A stretch of DNA of 22,366 nucleotides, taken from the NCBI GenBank assembly GCA_016206275.1, contig JACQRY010000074.1, positions 1 through 22,366 on the forward strand, given 5' to 3'. Shown here piece after piece: positions 15,109 through 22,150 of this stretch. A program made the translations under genes and the position numbers. The notes under the pieces were generated by a model that was not told the origin of the DNA, did no database searches, and saw only the letters and a list, made by a program, of their open reading frames with translations. Source of the DNA: Nitrososphaerota archaeon (GTDB taxonomy: Archaea; Thermoproteota; Nitrososphaeria; Nitrososphaerales; JACQRY01). The first letter of the stretch is position 1; each line of letters starts with the position of its first letter.

Positions 15109-15496
15109 GTGGAACGAGATTCGAACCTCGATAGCAAATTTCATAGGATTGCAGCCGATGTGGCCAATCTGGAGGAAAGCATCCTTCGCGTTATTGTTGT
15201 AGACCAGAGTGGGAATATCTTGGGCCACATATCAAAGCCAGAGTTTGATGAGAGATTTCATATGCCAGCCCATCTAGGAGACACATCTGGTGTAAGGATA
15301 ACCCTGTTTAGAAGGCATTGCAGAACAACTCGATGAAGTCTTCGGAACCTGCCAGTCGATAACGATTGTCTACAAGAAATCAAAACTGGTGCGCATTCCG
15401 ATCGACTCACAAAGGATCATCATTGCACTGGTCATACAGCGATCCGCAGATGACGCTTATGTCACAGACAAAGTCCGAGCCTTCCTTGGGGAGTAA
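15109..15496 (+). CDS. Roadblock/LC7-like protein (needs +1 frame change at 15310)
   Basis: From GTG 15109 the frame encodes KFHRIAADVANLEESILRVIVVDQSGNILG and then ERFHMPAHLGDTSGVRITLF (67 codons) before running into TGA. In the +1 frame, from GAA 15311 to TAA 15494-15496, it continues EGIAEQLDEVFG, ITIVYKKSKLVRIPIDSQRIIIALVIQRS and DKVRAFLGE. Joined, the 128 residues make a typical archaeal Roadblock-like domain: helix, beta hairpin, helix, three strands. Upstream of 15302 the +1 frame holds TAA codons (15293 and 15299), so the shift must fall between 15302 and 15310. The local sequence is CTG TTT A GAA GGC. Roadblock proteins bind small GTPases or act as dimeric scaffolds. Alternatives are a frameshifted pseudogene or an indel error. 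Confidence 0.68.
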
Positions 15497-15574
15497 AACA
15501 ACCGATTATGAACCACAGAGCTGAAGCCGTATGACACGTTAAGCATAAGAACTGGACACTCAATAGTAGCGTAA

Positions 15575-15982
15575 ATGCCTAGATCTCCTGTTAAGACAAA
15601 GGCTATGCCTGTAAGAGGCCCATATTCATACCTAGTGGAAGCTAAGGGTAAGAGGCTCTTCTACATGGCAGGGCTACTGGCTATAGACGAAAAGGGTAAG
15701 CCTGTGGGAAAGGGAGATATGAAGGCACAGATAAGACAGATAATCTCCAATGTGGAGAAGGTCCTCAAAGATGCTGGAGGGAGCCTAAAGGACATCGTCA
15801 GAATAGGTGTCTTCACCACCGATCTACCCGAATTCTTGAAGCTTGGAAAATGGCGAAGCAAAACCTTCCCGCAGCTATGGAACTACAAGCAACAAGCCTG
15901 CGCCTCCACCGCCATAGGAATATCCGCTCTGGCAGCACCAGTCTACCTGATCGAGATAGATGCAGTAGCAGCACTCAAGTAA
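15575..15982 (+). CDS. RidA (YjgF/YER057c/UK114) family protein
   Basis: The protein has 135 residues. It contains the family core KRLFYMAGLLAIDEKGKPVG, the middle helix IRQIISNVEKVLKDAGGSLKDIVRIGVFTTDL, and the final strand APVYLIEIDAVAALK. RidA-type trimers hydrolyse reactive enamine/imine intermediates released by PLP enzymes. The catalytic arginine normally lies in R-x-x-V/A near residue 105. Here the stretch is QQACASTAIGISAL with no arginine, so this may be a non-deaminase subgroup. It is convergent with the isochorismatase-like gene, with a 54-base gap. Confidence 0.88.
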   Translation: MPRSPVKTKAMPVRGPYSYLVEAKGKRLFYMAGLLAIDEKGKPVGKGDMKAQIRQIISNVEKVLKDAGGSLKDIVRIGVFTTDLPEFLKLGKWRSKTFPQLWNYKQQACASTAIGISALAAPVYLIEIDAVAALK

Positions 15983-16036
15983 AAATGTCTCAAAGATCTT
16001 CGAAGCAAACATGATGACTGTATTCTATGTTTGTTT

Positions 16037-16672
16037 CTAACGTTTTCGCCAGATCTCCAGCAGCGTTTTGGAGTCCGTGATATCGATGATGGTCTCAAGA
16101 TATTTGAGGGCCATTTCATGCGCCTCTTTTCGAGAGGAGCCGACGCAGTCCTTTGCAACAACCATGAAGTAGCCCAGGGCGAGACCATTTCTGGCAGTTC
16201 CCTCTATGCCTCCCTCCGTCGAAACCCCAGTCAACACCACATTCTCTATTCCCCTGTTTCTCAGGTTCAAATCGAATTCTGTCCCGATGAAGGCATTGGG
16301 TCTCCTCTTCCTAAAGACGAGGTCGCCCGGCTTAGGTTTGACTTCGTCAAAGATCTCCCAGCCCCGAGTGCCTTCTACGTTCCGAGGAGGCATCTTTGAA
16401 GGATCATCTACGCCTGCAGTCCTCATCCTTTGCCTGATCCAGACAGGCTTCTCTTGCTCCAATGGAAACGCTGTCTGCTGCGAATAGACTACGGTGACTC
16501 CAGCTGATCTTGCCGCTGGTAAGAGTTCTTTCAGGTTGGTGAGCATGTCTTGAATGTTGAAGGACTTGGTGGCAATATCATACTGGACATCCCAGACCAA
16601 GAGAGCAGTGGTCTTCGGCGTTACTATTTCGCCTATGGATTCAGGAATCTGTTTCCCATAATACTGCTTCAT
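16037..16672 (-). CDS. Isochorismatase-fold hydrolase lacking the catalytic cysteine
   Basis: This 211-residue protein has the family Asp in LLVWDVQ (D28) and the Lys in VFRKRRPNAFIGT (K122). The third motif reads VVLTGVSTEGGIEGTARNGLALGY. The nucleophilic Cys of the usual T-x-x-C-V is Gly (G155). Related cysteine-free members exist, so it may be a non-hydrolytic binder or use another chemistry. The gene starts at ATG 16672. A box GTTTAAGTATAG on the minus strand (16695-16706) lies about 28 bases upstream, so the transcript is probably leaderless. It stands alone between convergent ridA and the divergent arsC-like remnant. Confidence 0.88.
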   Translation of the reverse strand: MKQYYGKQIPESIGEIVTPKTTALLVWDVQYDIATKSFNIQDMLTNLKELLPAARSAGVTVVYSQQTAFPLEQEKPVWIRQRMRTAGVDDPSKMPPRNVEGTRGWEIFDEVKPKPGDLVFRKRRPNAFIGTEFDLNLRNRGIENVVLTGVSTEGGIEGTARNGLALGYFMVVAKDCVGSSRKEAHEMALKYLETIIDITDSKTLLEIWRKR

Positions 16673-16694
16673 ACCGTTATTCTAGGATCCAACT

Positions 16695-16706
16695 ATACTT
16701 AAACGG
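16695..16706 (-). promoter_or_regulatory. TATA box of the isochorismatase-fold gene
   Basis: GTTTAAGTATAG on the minus strand lies about 28 bases before the ATG at 16672, consistent with a leaderless transcript. Confidence 0.4.
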
Positions 16707-16733
16707 GATGTTCGTTACGTTGCCCTAAGCTGG

Positions 16734-16758
16734 TTTGAGCCTAACCATATGGCTCAAA
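16734..16758 (+). repeat. Perfect inverted repeat between divergent genes
   Basis: TTTGAGCC (16734-16741) and GGCTCAAA (16751-16758) are perfect inverted copies separated by TAACCATAT. Neither neighbouring gene ends here: one starts at 16672 on the minus strand and the other at 16811 on the plus strand. An operator is therefore more likely than a terminator, although TTTT follows on the plus strand. Confidence 0.45.
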
Positions 16759-16810
16759 TTTTCGTCTGAAATCTTTAGCGACATCTCAAGTAACATCAGT
16801 TTGTTGAGTA

Positions 16811-17211
16811 ATGAGGACTGATTTGTTTGTATGCATTGAGAATGCTGTAGAAGCCAGATGGCAGAAGCCTTCGCTCGACTGCATAGAACTGGTGTGATAG
16901 ACGCTCGAGCGCCGGTGCAGCTCCTGCTGGAGTGTTGAATCCGATGGTTGTGGAGGTTATGAAGGAGAAGAGTGTAGACCTAGCTGCCAATCGGCCTACG
17001 ATGTTGGATGATGAGATGGTGAAGAAGGCTGATCTTATCGTGACTAAGTTGCGGTGTTGAAGAAGCCTGTCCTGCCCTTTTGATCAAAGGCAAGAAGATT
17101 ATTGACTGGGGTTTACAGGGTCCCAAGAGCAAGCCTCTTGGGAAGGTCAGAGAGATTAGGGATGAGATAGAGGAGAGAGTGATCAAACTTATTGAAGAAT
17201 CAAGAGGCTAG
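16811..17211 (+). pseudogene. Arsenate reductase / low-molecular-weight phosphatase-like gene, broken by at least three frame changes
   Basis: Segments of one ArsC-like protein occur in successive frames. MRTDLFVCIENA holds the nucleophile Cys (C8). A one-base loss near 16845-16850 precedes RSQMAEAFARLHRTGV. A second loss near 16905-16910 precedes SAGAAPAGVLNPMVVEVMKE, then DLAANRPTMLDDEMVKKADLIVT. A loss near 17044-17049 precedes CGVEEACPALLIKGKKIIDWGL and then PLGKVREIRDEIEERVIKLIEESRG, ending in TAG. Joined, the sequence is a full-length arsenate reductase of the LMW-PTP type (about 130 residues), with the C-x5-R loop, the SAG motif and the resolving-cysteine region. With three separate lesions, no full-length product can be made. 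It is either a real pseudogene or a poorly sequenced stretch. Confidence 0.8.
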
Positions 17212-17323
17212 ATTTCATCCCGGCGCGACTAAGATATCAAGACTGAAGGCGAAAACAAGTGGCTAACAATCGTTCAGAACGCATCAAATCGACCACTAGC
17301 TTACTAGGGCTACCTGTAGCAAT

Positions 17324-17335
17324 CCTTATAATAAG
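17324..17335 (+). promoter_or_regulatory. Probable TATA box upstream of the Lrp-type effector gene
   Basis: CCTTATAATAAG is a strong A/T box. It is only about 15 bases before the GTG at 17345, so transcription would begin near 17355. This suggests that the true start codon is downstream, at TTG 17372 or GTG 17387. Confidence 0.45.
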
Positions 17336-17344
17336 ATCTGAGTC

Positions 17345-17668
17345 GTGGCTCTGAATCAAGAAGATGAAGACTTGTCTCGATTACTCGTGTTTGTAGATGT
17401 CTTCGTGGAGTCACCTTTGATGGATCATGTAGTACAGGCTCTAACTAGACTGGACAATGTCGAGGGATTATTCGAGGTAACCGGCGAGTTTGATATAGTT
17501 ACTCTTGTATCCGCCGTGGACATTGAGGAATTTAGAGACATCATAAAGAACAAAATCATGAAGATAAAGGGCGTAAAGAGCACTGTAAGTTCTATAGTGC
17601 TGAAGACGCATAAGTGGCCCAAATACGGAAAAAGACCTCAAGAAACCAACTTATCGCCACGTGAGTAG
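17345..17668 (+). CDS. Free-standing Lrp/AsnC effector (RAM) domain protein
   Basis: The 107-residue frame contains one RAM domain: LLVFVDVFVESPLMDHVVQAL, then VEGLFEVTGEFDIVTLVSAVDIEEFRDII and IKGVKSTVSSIVLKTHKW. It has the babbab ferredoxin-like pattern and the TGEFD turn that binds amino acids or other small ligands. No helix-turn-helix is present. Such proteins form rings and modulate full Lrp proteins or act as sensors. GTG 17345 may be too early; a start at 17372 or 17387 fits the promoter better and still leaves the whole domain. It lies 60 bases before kdpA in the same orientation, so a role in kdp control is conceivable but unproven. Confidence 0.85.
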   Translation: MALNQEDEDLSRLLVFVDVFVESPLMDHVVQALTRLDNVEGLFEVTGEFDIVTLVSAVDIEEFRDIIKNKIMKIKGVKSTVSSIVLKTHKWPKYGKRPQETNLSPRE

Positions 17669-17669
17669 G

Positions 17670-17691
17670 AAGGACTGGAATTCCAGTCCTT
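17670..17691 (+). promoter_or_regulatory. 22-base perfect palindrome between the RAM gene and kdpA
   Basis: The arms AAGGACTGGAA and TTCCAGTCCTT form an uninterrupted 22-base palindrome, starting one base after the RAM-gene stop and ending 37 bases before the kdpA ATG. As DNA it is an ideal dimer operator. As RNA it gives a nine-pair hairpin with an AATT loop, followed by TTCTT, which could also terminate or attenuate transcription. Confidence 0.6.
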
Positions 17692-17713
17692 TCTTGGAGA
17701 GGCCATAGTTTCT

Positions 17714-17718
17714 AGGAG
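17714..17718 (+). promoter_or_regulatory. Shine-Dalgarno of kdpA
   Basis: AGGAG lies ten bases before the ATG at 17729 and only one base before the alternative TTG at 17720. It therefore selects ATG 17729 as the start. Confidence 0.5.
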
Positions 17719-17728
17719 TTTGAGATAC

Positions 17729-19381
17729 ATGATTGATGCGGCTCAGGGCTTCTCTGTAATTCTAATTCTTGGAGTCTCGGTGGCTATATCTTGGCTCATT
17801 TCCCCATACGTAACCGGTATCTTCACCCGCGCGCCAAGCCGCGTCGACAGGCTGTTGAACCCCGTTGAGAATTTGATTTACAGGCTGGCTGGGGTGGAGC
17901 CGACCCACGGCATGGGTTGGAAGGAATACTTCCTTTCTGGCCTACTCGTTAATATCCTACAGATGGCCGTAGCTTTCGTGATATTATCATCCCAAGGGAT
18001 GCTGCCGCTGAATCCACAAAGCTTCCCAGGTCTCAATTGGGATCTTTCCATTCATACTGCAGTTTCATTTGCGACAAACACTAACCTGCAGCACTATACC
18101 GGGGAGACAATGCTCTCCTACCTAAGCCAAATGGCGGCGGTTCAGTTTCTGCAGTTTACCTCTGCAGCGACTGGAATTTGCATGTTCGCGGCTATAGTAA
18201 GGGGTTTCACTGTTGGCTCGAAAGACATGGGAAACTTCTACGTTGACTTTGTGAGGACGCTGACAAGACTTCTTATTCCCCTTGGCTTTGTTGTAGCACT
18301 CATACTTGTCTGGCTCGGCGTTCCTCAGACCCTCAGTGGACATGTAATGGTGGTGACTGTGGAAGGAGCGACTCAGAAACTTCCCGTGGGGCCCGTCGCT
18401 TCGCTAGTATCAATAATGCAGCTAGGCAACAACGGTGGAGGATACTATGGAGCGAACGCTGCTCATCCTTTCATGAACCCTAATCCTCAATCGAACATCC
18501 TTGAGATGGTTCTAATGTTGCTCTTGCCCACGTCGTTAATCTTTGTGTTCGGAGAGCTACTTGGAAAGAAGCGCGAGGCTAGACCCATACTCATCGGCGC
18601 ATACACGCTCTTCGGGATCAACCTGTTCATAGCCTTCATCAACGCAACTCACCTAGGGCCAGGCATCGAGACGAGGATTGGCGGGTTCTTCTCGACTTTT
18701 TGGACAGTTGTATCGACCAGTGCGACGACAGGTTCAGTCAATGCCCAGCTTGCAGCAATGCATCCGCTCGCGATACTCTCCGCTCTCCTGGGAATGCTGA
18801 TTCAAGCGGCCCCTGGATCAGGCGTAGGAGTAATGTACATGGTGATGTATGTTGTGATCACTGTCTTCATCGTCGGACTAATGTCTGGGAGAACCCCTGA
18901 GTACTTGGGGATCAAGATAACTGGAAGGGATGTGAGGCTAGTAATGCTTGCATTTCTGATTCATCCTGCGATAATCCTCATACCAACTATTGTCGCGTAC
19001 GCGAGCGGCGCCGCCGCGGCGATTGGTGTTGGGAGCGACTCTCTTGGGTTCACCCAAGTACTGTATGAATACACCACGAGCGCGGCGAATAACGGTTCAG
19101 ACTTCTTTGGTGCATCAGCTAATACGGTTTTCTTTAATATCTCTACTGCAATCGTGATTTTCCTAGGTCGGTATGCTCCGATCGGGCTTATGCTTGCGCT
19201 CTCTGGTTCAATGATCGGGAGAAAAAGAGGAACTGTAGTCGGTCTCAAGACAGATAGTATTTCATTCTCCATGGTGCTGGTCGGAAGCATCATTATAGTT
19301 GTTGCGCTGACATTCTTCCCATTCCTCGCACTCGGACCGATCCTGTCTTTCTTTCAGGGGTACGTGAATGGTCTTGGATAG
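17729..19381 (+). CDS. kdpA: Potassium-transporting ATPase subunit KdpA
   Basis: This is a 550-residue, ten-or-more-helix membrane protein of normal KdpA length. The four selectivity-filter regions are visible: SFATNTNLQHYTGE, QLGNNGGGYYGANAAHPF, STSATTGSVNAQ and SAANNGSDFFGAS. KdpA forms the ion channel-like K+ entry path of the Kdp P-type ATPase. ATG at 17729 is chosen over TTG at 17720 because of the Shine-Dalgarno. It overlaps kdpB by 14 bases, and the three kdp genes form one operon. The stop is TAG. Confidence 0.96.
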   Translation: MIDAAQGFSVILILGVSVAISWLISPYVTGIFTRAPSRVDRLLNPVENLIYRLAGVEPTHGMGWKEYFLSGLLVNILQMAVAFVILSSQGMLPLNPQSFPGLNWDLSIHTAVSFATNTNLQHYTGETMLSYLSQMAAVQFLQFTSAATGICMFAAIVRGFTVGSKDMGNFYVDFVRTLTRLLIPLGFVVALILVWLGVPQTLSGHVMVVTVEGATQKLPVGPVASLVSIMQLGNNGGGYYGANAAHPFMNPNPQSNILEMVLMLLLPTSLIFVFGELLGKKREARPILIGAYTLFGINLFIAFINATHLGPGIETRIGGFFSTFWTVVSTSATTGSVNAQLAAMHPLAILSALLGMLIQAAPGSGVGVMYMVMYVVITVFIVGLMSGRTPEYLGIKITGRDVRLVMLAFLIHPAIILIPTIVAYASGAAAAIGVGSDSLGFTQVLYEYTTSAANNGSDFFGASANTVFFNISTAIVIFLGRYAPIGLMLALSGSMIGRKRGTVVGLKTDSISFSMVLVGSIIIVVALTFFPFLALGPILSFFQGYVNGLG

Positions 19382-21542
19382 GGAAAAACCAGTGAAAAGC
19401 AGCAACCCAAAGAGTATCGGCACTGACCTGCGGGTGTCTATTTTCTCAGGCAAGGTGCTTATTGATTCGCTCGTCAGGTTGAGCCCAGTTTCTCTGGCTT
19501 CGAACCCGGTTATGCTGATCGTTGAGGTCACATTCTTCATCGTGGCGGCTATGGCAATTTACCCACAGGGCTTCGTCCCGGTCGCCAGTCCGAGCGGGAG
19601 GTTATTCTATGTTGAGATCTCGGCCATCCTTTTTGTCACAGTCTGGTTTAGTACTTTTTCTGCTGCTCTCGCCGAGCAACAGGCGAAGAACACGGCAAGC
19701 AGCCTAAGAAAGCTCGAAACGGAGGTTCTTAGCAAGAAGATTGTAACTGAGAAATGGTCAAGAAAGATAATTCCTACTAAATCAACCGAGCTTCGCAGAA
19801 GCGACCTCATACTCTTGGAGAAAAATGACATCGTTCCTATCGACGCTGACGTGATTGAAGGAATCGCGATGGTCGATGAATCTCTAGTCACCGGAGAATC
19901 AACCCCAGTCAGAAAGGCGCCGGGAGACGCATTAATTGGAGGATCGCGAATAGTCAGCGACACCATTACGGCAAGGGTCACAGCAAACCCCGGTGAGACC
20001 TACATAGACCAGATGATCAAGCTGGTAGAGTCATCCAAGAGACCAAAGACCCCGAACGAACAAGCTATCACCATGGTCCTATTCGGACTCACGGCCATCT
20101 TCAGCATAATCATTGCGTCGCTTCTTGGCATCTCAGTTACGCTCGACCTCGGAGCTGACCTTTCAGTTATTCTTGCGCTCTATGTCTGTCTTCTTCCCAC
20201 TACAATAGGTGCCCTTCTGCCTGCGATTGGCCTTTCCGGCATGTCGAGGCTGTACCAGCGAAAAATTGTCGCAAAGTCGGGGAAGGCAATTGAGACCGCC
20301 GGCGACGTGGATGTCATTGTTCTAGACAAGACAGGAACCATTACTGTGGGAAATAGGGAGGCTATGGAGCTCATTCCCTTCGAAGGCTACTCGAAACGGG
20401 AAGTGGGAGAAGCCGCTTTTCTATCGTCCTGGTACGACGATACTCCTGAAGGAAGAAGCATAATCAGGTTGGCTTATGACAAAGGGTTCATCCCAGATAA
20501 CCTCAACGCTCTTGGTCTGGCGCATGTATACGAATTTTCGGCAAGCACCCGCAGTAGCGGGGTGAAGCTTGCCCACAGCGATGACTTCATGCTCCCAAAG
20601 GGAGGCAAGGCAATATCCCAAAGGCAACGAATCAGCCGAAAGTACTCGAGCGCGTCCGAAGAATCAGTATCTTCCTCATTCGGTGAAGTCGAGATTATCA
20701 AAGGAGCACCTGACTCTATCAAGACAATGGTTCGTTCAATTCCCAACAACTTTGATGAAGCAGTGGACACAATCTCTGCCTCGGGACATACACCAATTGC
20801 AATCGCCAGGAATGGAGAGGCGATTGGCATCATTAGACTCAGGGACGTTCTCAAGACAGGTATCAAAGAAAAAATTCAATCTATCAAGATAATGGGGATA
20901 CGCCCTATCATGGTAACTGGAGACCAGCCTCTCACAGCGAGAAGTATCGCGTCAGAAGTTGGAATCGAGGAATGTGTTCCACGAGCAAAAGCCGAAGATA
21001 AGTTCGGCATAGTCCAAAAGGCGCAAGCTGAGTCTAGGATTGTCGCCATGATAGGCGACGGAACTAATGATGCCCCAGCTCTCGCCGTCGCGGATGTCGG
21101 GCTCGCGATGAGCTCTGGCACAGAGGCAGCAAAAGAAGCTGCGAATATGGTCGATCTCGAATCAAACCCGGCAAAGATCATCGATGTCGTCTTACTAGGA
21201 AAACAGCTCCTTATGACGCGTGGAGCCGTTACTGCTTTCAGCATTGCTAACGATGTCGCCAAGTATTTTGCGATAGTGCCGGTCCTGTTTGCCTCCACCA
21301 TATCTCAGTTACAGGCTCTGAACATACTTGGACTCGGTCTTAATAGTGCTGTCCTCTCGACACTCATGTTCAATGCAATCATCATACCTCTCTTGATACC
21401 GCTTGCGATGAAAGGAATAGCATTCAAGCCCACCAATACCATGTCTATTTTCTTGAGAAATACACTGATCTACGGAGTTGGAGGTATAATCGTACCATTC
21501 GTTGGAATCAAGCTGATAGATATCTTACTCTCTATGTTTTAG
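19368..21542 (+). CDS. kdpB: Potassium-transporting ATPase ATP-binding subunit KdpB
   Basis: This 724-residue P-type ATPase has the TGES actuator loop (175-178), the phosphorylation motif DKTGTIT (D320), MVTGDQP and GDGTNDAPALAVADVGLAMSSGTEAAKEAA (about 563-590). KdpB hydrolyses ATP to drive K+ uptake through KdpA. It is about 40 residues longer than the enterobacterial protein. The extra length lies largely in the nucleotide-binding domain, between FSASTRSSGVK and IIKGAPDSIK, and is a Ser/Arg/Glu-rich, probably flexible stretch (GGKAISQRQRISRKYSSAS). ATG 19368 overlaps the end of kdpA; kdpC begins eight bases after its TAG. Confidence 0.97.
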   Translation: MVLDREKPVKSSNPKSIGTDLRVSIFSGKVLIDSLVRLSPVSLASNPVMLIVEVTFFIVAAMAIYPQGFVPVASPSGRLFYVEISAILFVTVWFSTFSAALAEQQAKNTASSLRKLETEVLSKKIVTEKWSRKIIPTKSTELRRSDLILLEKNDIVPIDADVIEGIAMVDESLVTGESTPVRKAPGDALIGGSRIVSDTITARVTANPGETYIDQMIKLVESSKRPKTPNEQAITMVLFGLTAIFSIIIASLLGISVTLDLGADLSVILALYVCLLPTTIGALLPAIGLSGMSRLYQRKIVAKSGKAIETAGDVDVIVLDKTGTITVGNREAMELIPFEGYSKREVGEAAFLSSWYDDTPEGRSIIRLAYDKGFIPDNLNALGLAHVYEFSASTRSSGVKLAHSDDFMLPKGGKAISQRQRISRKYSSASEESVSSSFGEVEIIKGAPDSIKTMVRSIPNNFDEAVDTISASGHTPIAIARNGEAIGIIRLRDVLKTGIKEKIQSIKIMGIRPIMVTGDQPLTARSIASEVGIEECVPRAKAEDKFGIVQKAQAESRIVAMIGDGTNDAPALAVADVGLAMSSGTEAAKEAANMVDLESNPAKIIDVVLLGKQLLMTRGAVTAFSIANDVAKYFAIVPVLFASTISQLQALNILGLGLNSAVLSTLMFNAIIIPLLIPLAMKGIAFKPTNTMSIFLRNTLIYGVGGIIVPFVGIKLIDILLSMF

Positions 21543-21549
21543 GTGCATA

Positions 21550-22020
21550 GTGTTGAAAGACAGGAAATCAAGACTCAACGAAAAAGAACGGGCAAGCTAC
21601 AAACCCATAATCGGCATTACAATTATCTCCCTTCTAATGTGTGGGCTATCTTTCCCGCTCCTCATTACTGGTCTCGCTCAAGTCCTTCTGTCAAATCAAG
21701 CGAACGGGCAAATCGTCCAGCTCAATGGGCGCAGCGTCGGTTCGACCCTTATCGCCCAGAATTTCACTCTACCAATCTTCTTCCATCCGAGGAACGACTC
21801 TGCGTCGGGCGTGGATCCTCATATCACGCTTCAAGACGCATATGCCCAGATTTCAAGGATTCATAATGCGACTGGTATCCCCTCTTCTGCACTGGAAGAG
21901 ATCGTCAATCAAAACACTGAGGGCGTATTGCTGATTTTCGGAAGCCCGTATGTCAACGTACTAAGGGTCAATCTAATGCTGATCAAGACTTTTCCTTCCG
22001 CTTACAAGGACTCAGTATGA
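21550..22020 (+). CDS. kdpC: Potassium-transporting ATPase subunit KdpC (short form)
   Basis: The protein has 156 residues, with one N-terminal membrane helix (about 20-47, PIIGITIISLLMCGLSFPLLITG) and an external domain with FFHPRNDSASGVDPHITLQDAYAQISRI. These are the SASG and DPHI signatures of KdpC. KdpC stabilises the complex and raises ATP affinity. Most family members have about 190 residues; the loops between the membrane helix and SASG are shortened here. The start is GTG 21550, with TTG 21553 as an alternative. No kdpD or kdpE follows. Confidence 0.92.
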   Translation: MLKDRKSRLNEKERASYKPIIGITIISLLMCGLSFPLLITGLAQVLLSNQANGQIVQLNGRSVGSTLIAQNFTLPIFFHPRNDSASGVDPHITLQDAYAQISRIHNATGIPSSALEEIVNQNTEGVLLIFGSPYVNVLRVNLMLIKTFPSAYKDSV

Positions 22021-22082
22021 CCTTCATCTTGTTGAATTTGCTAGATCAGCAAAGGTTGAGCGTTGCTTAAGAAATTATGATA

Positions 22083-22098
22083 TGGACACTCTGTGTCA
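22083..22098 (+). repeat. Small hairpin between kdpC and the enolase-superfamily gene
   Basis: GACAC (22085-22089) and GTGTC (22093-22097) form a five-pair stem with a three-base loop, 65 bases after the kdpC stop. It might mark the end of the kdp transcript or of the convergent gene. Nothing else recognisable lies between 22021 and 22150. Confidence 0.2.
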
Positions 22099-22150
22099 TC
22101 ACTGTGTCTTTCCCGAAGAGGAATCTTACGAGGGAGCTTACGTGAAGGTT

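Noticed and set aside
15105..15135. tRNA-like 3' fragment (CGAGGTTCGAATCTCG on the minus strand) or attachment site
   Set aside because: The stem does not pair as a proper T arm, no acceptor or anticodon arm is found nearby, and the bases lie inside the N-terminus of the Roadblock-like gene.
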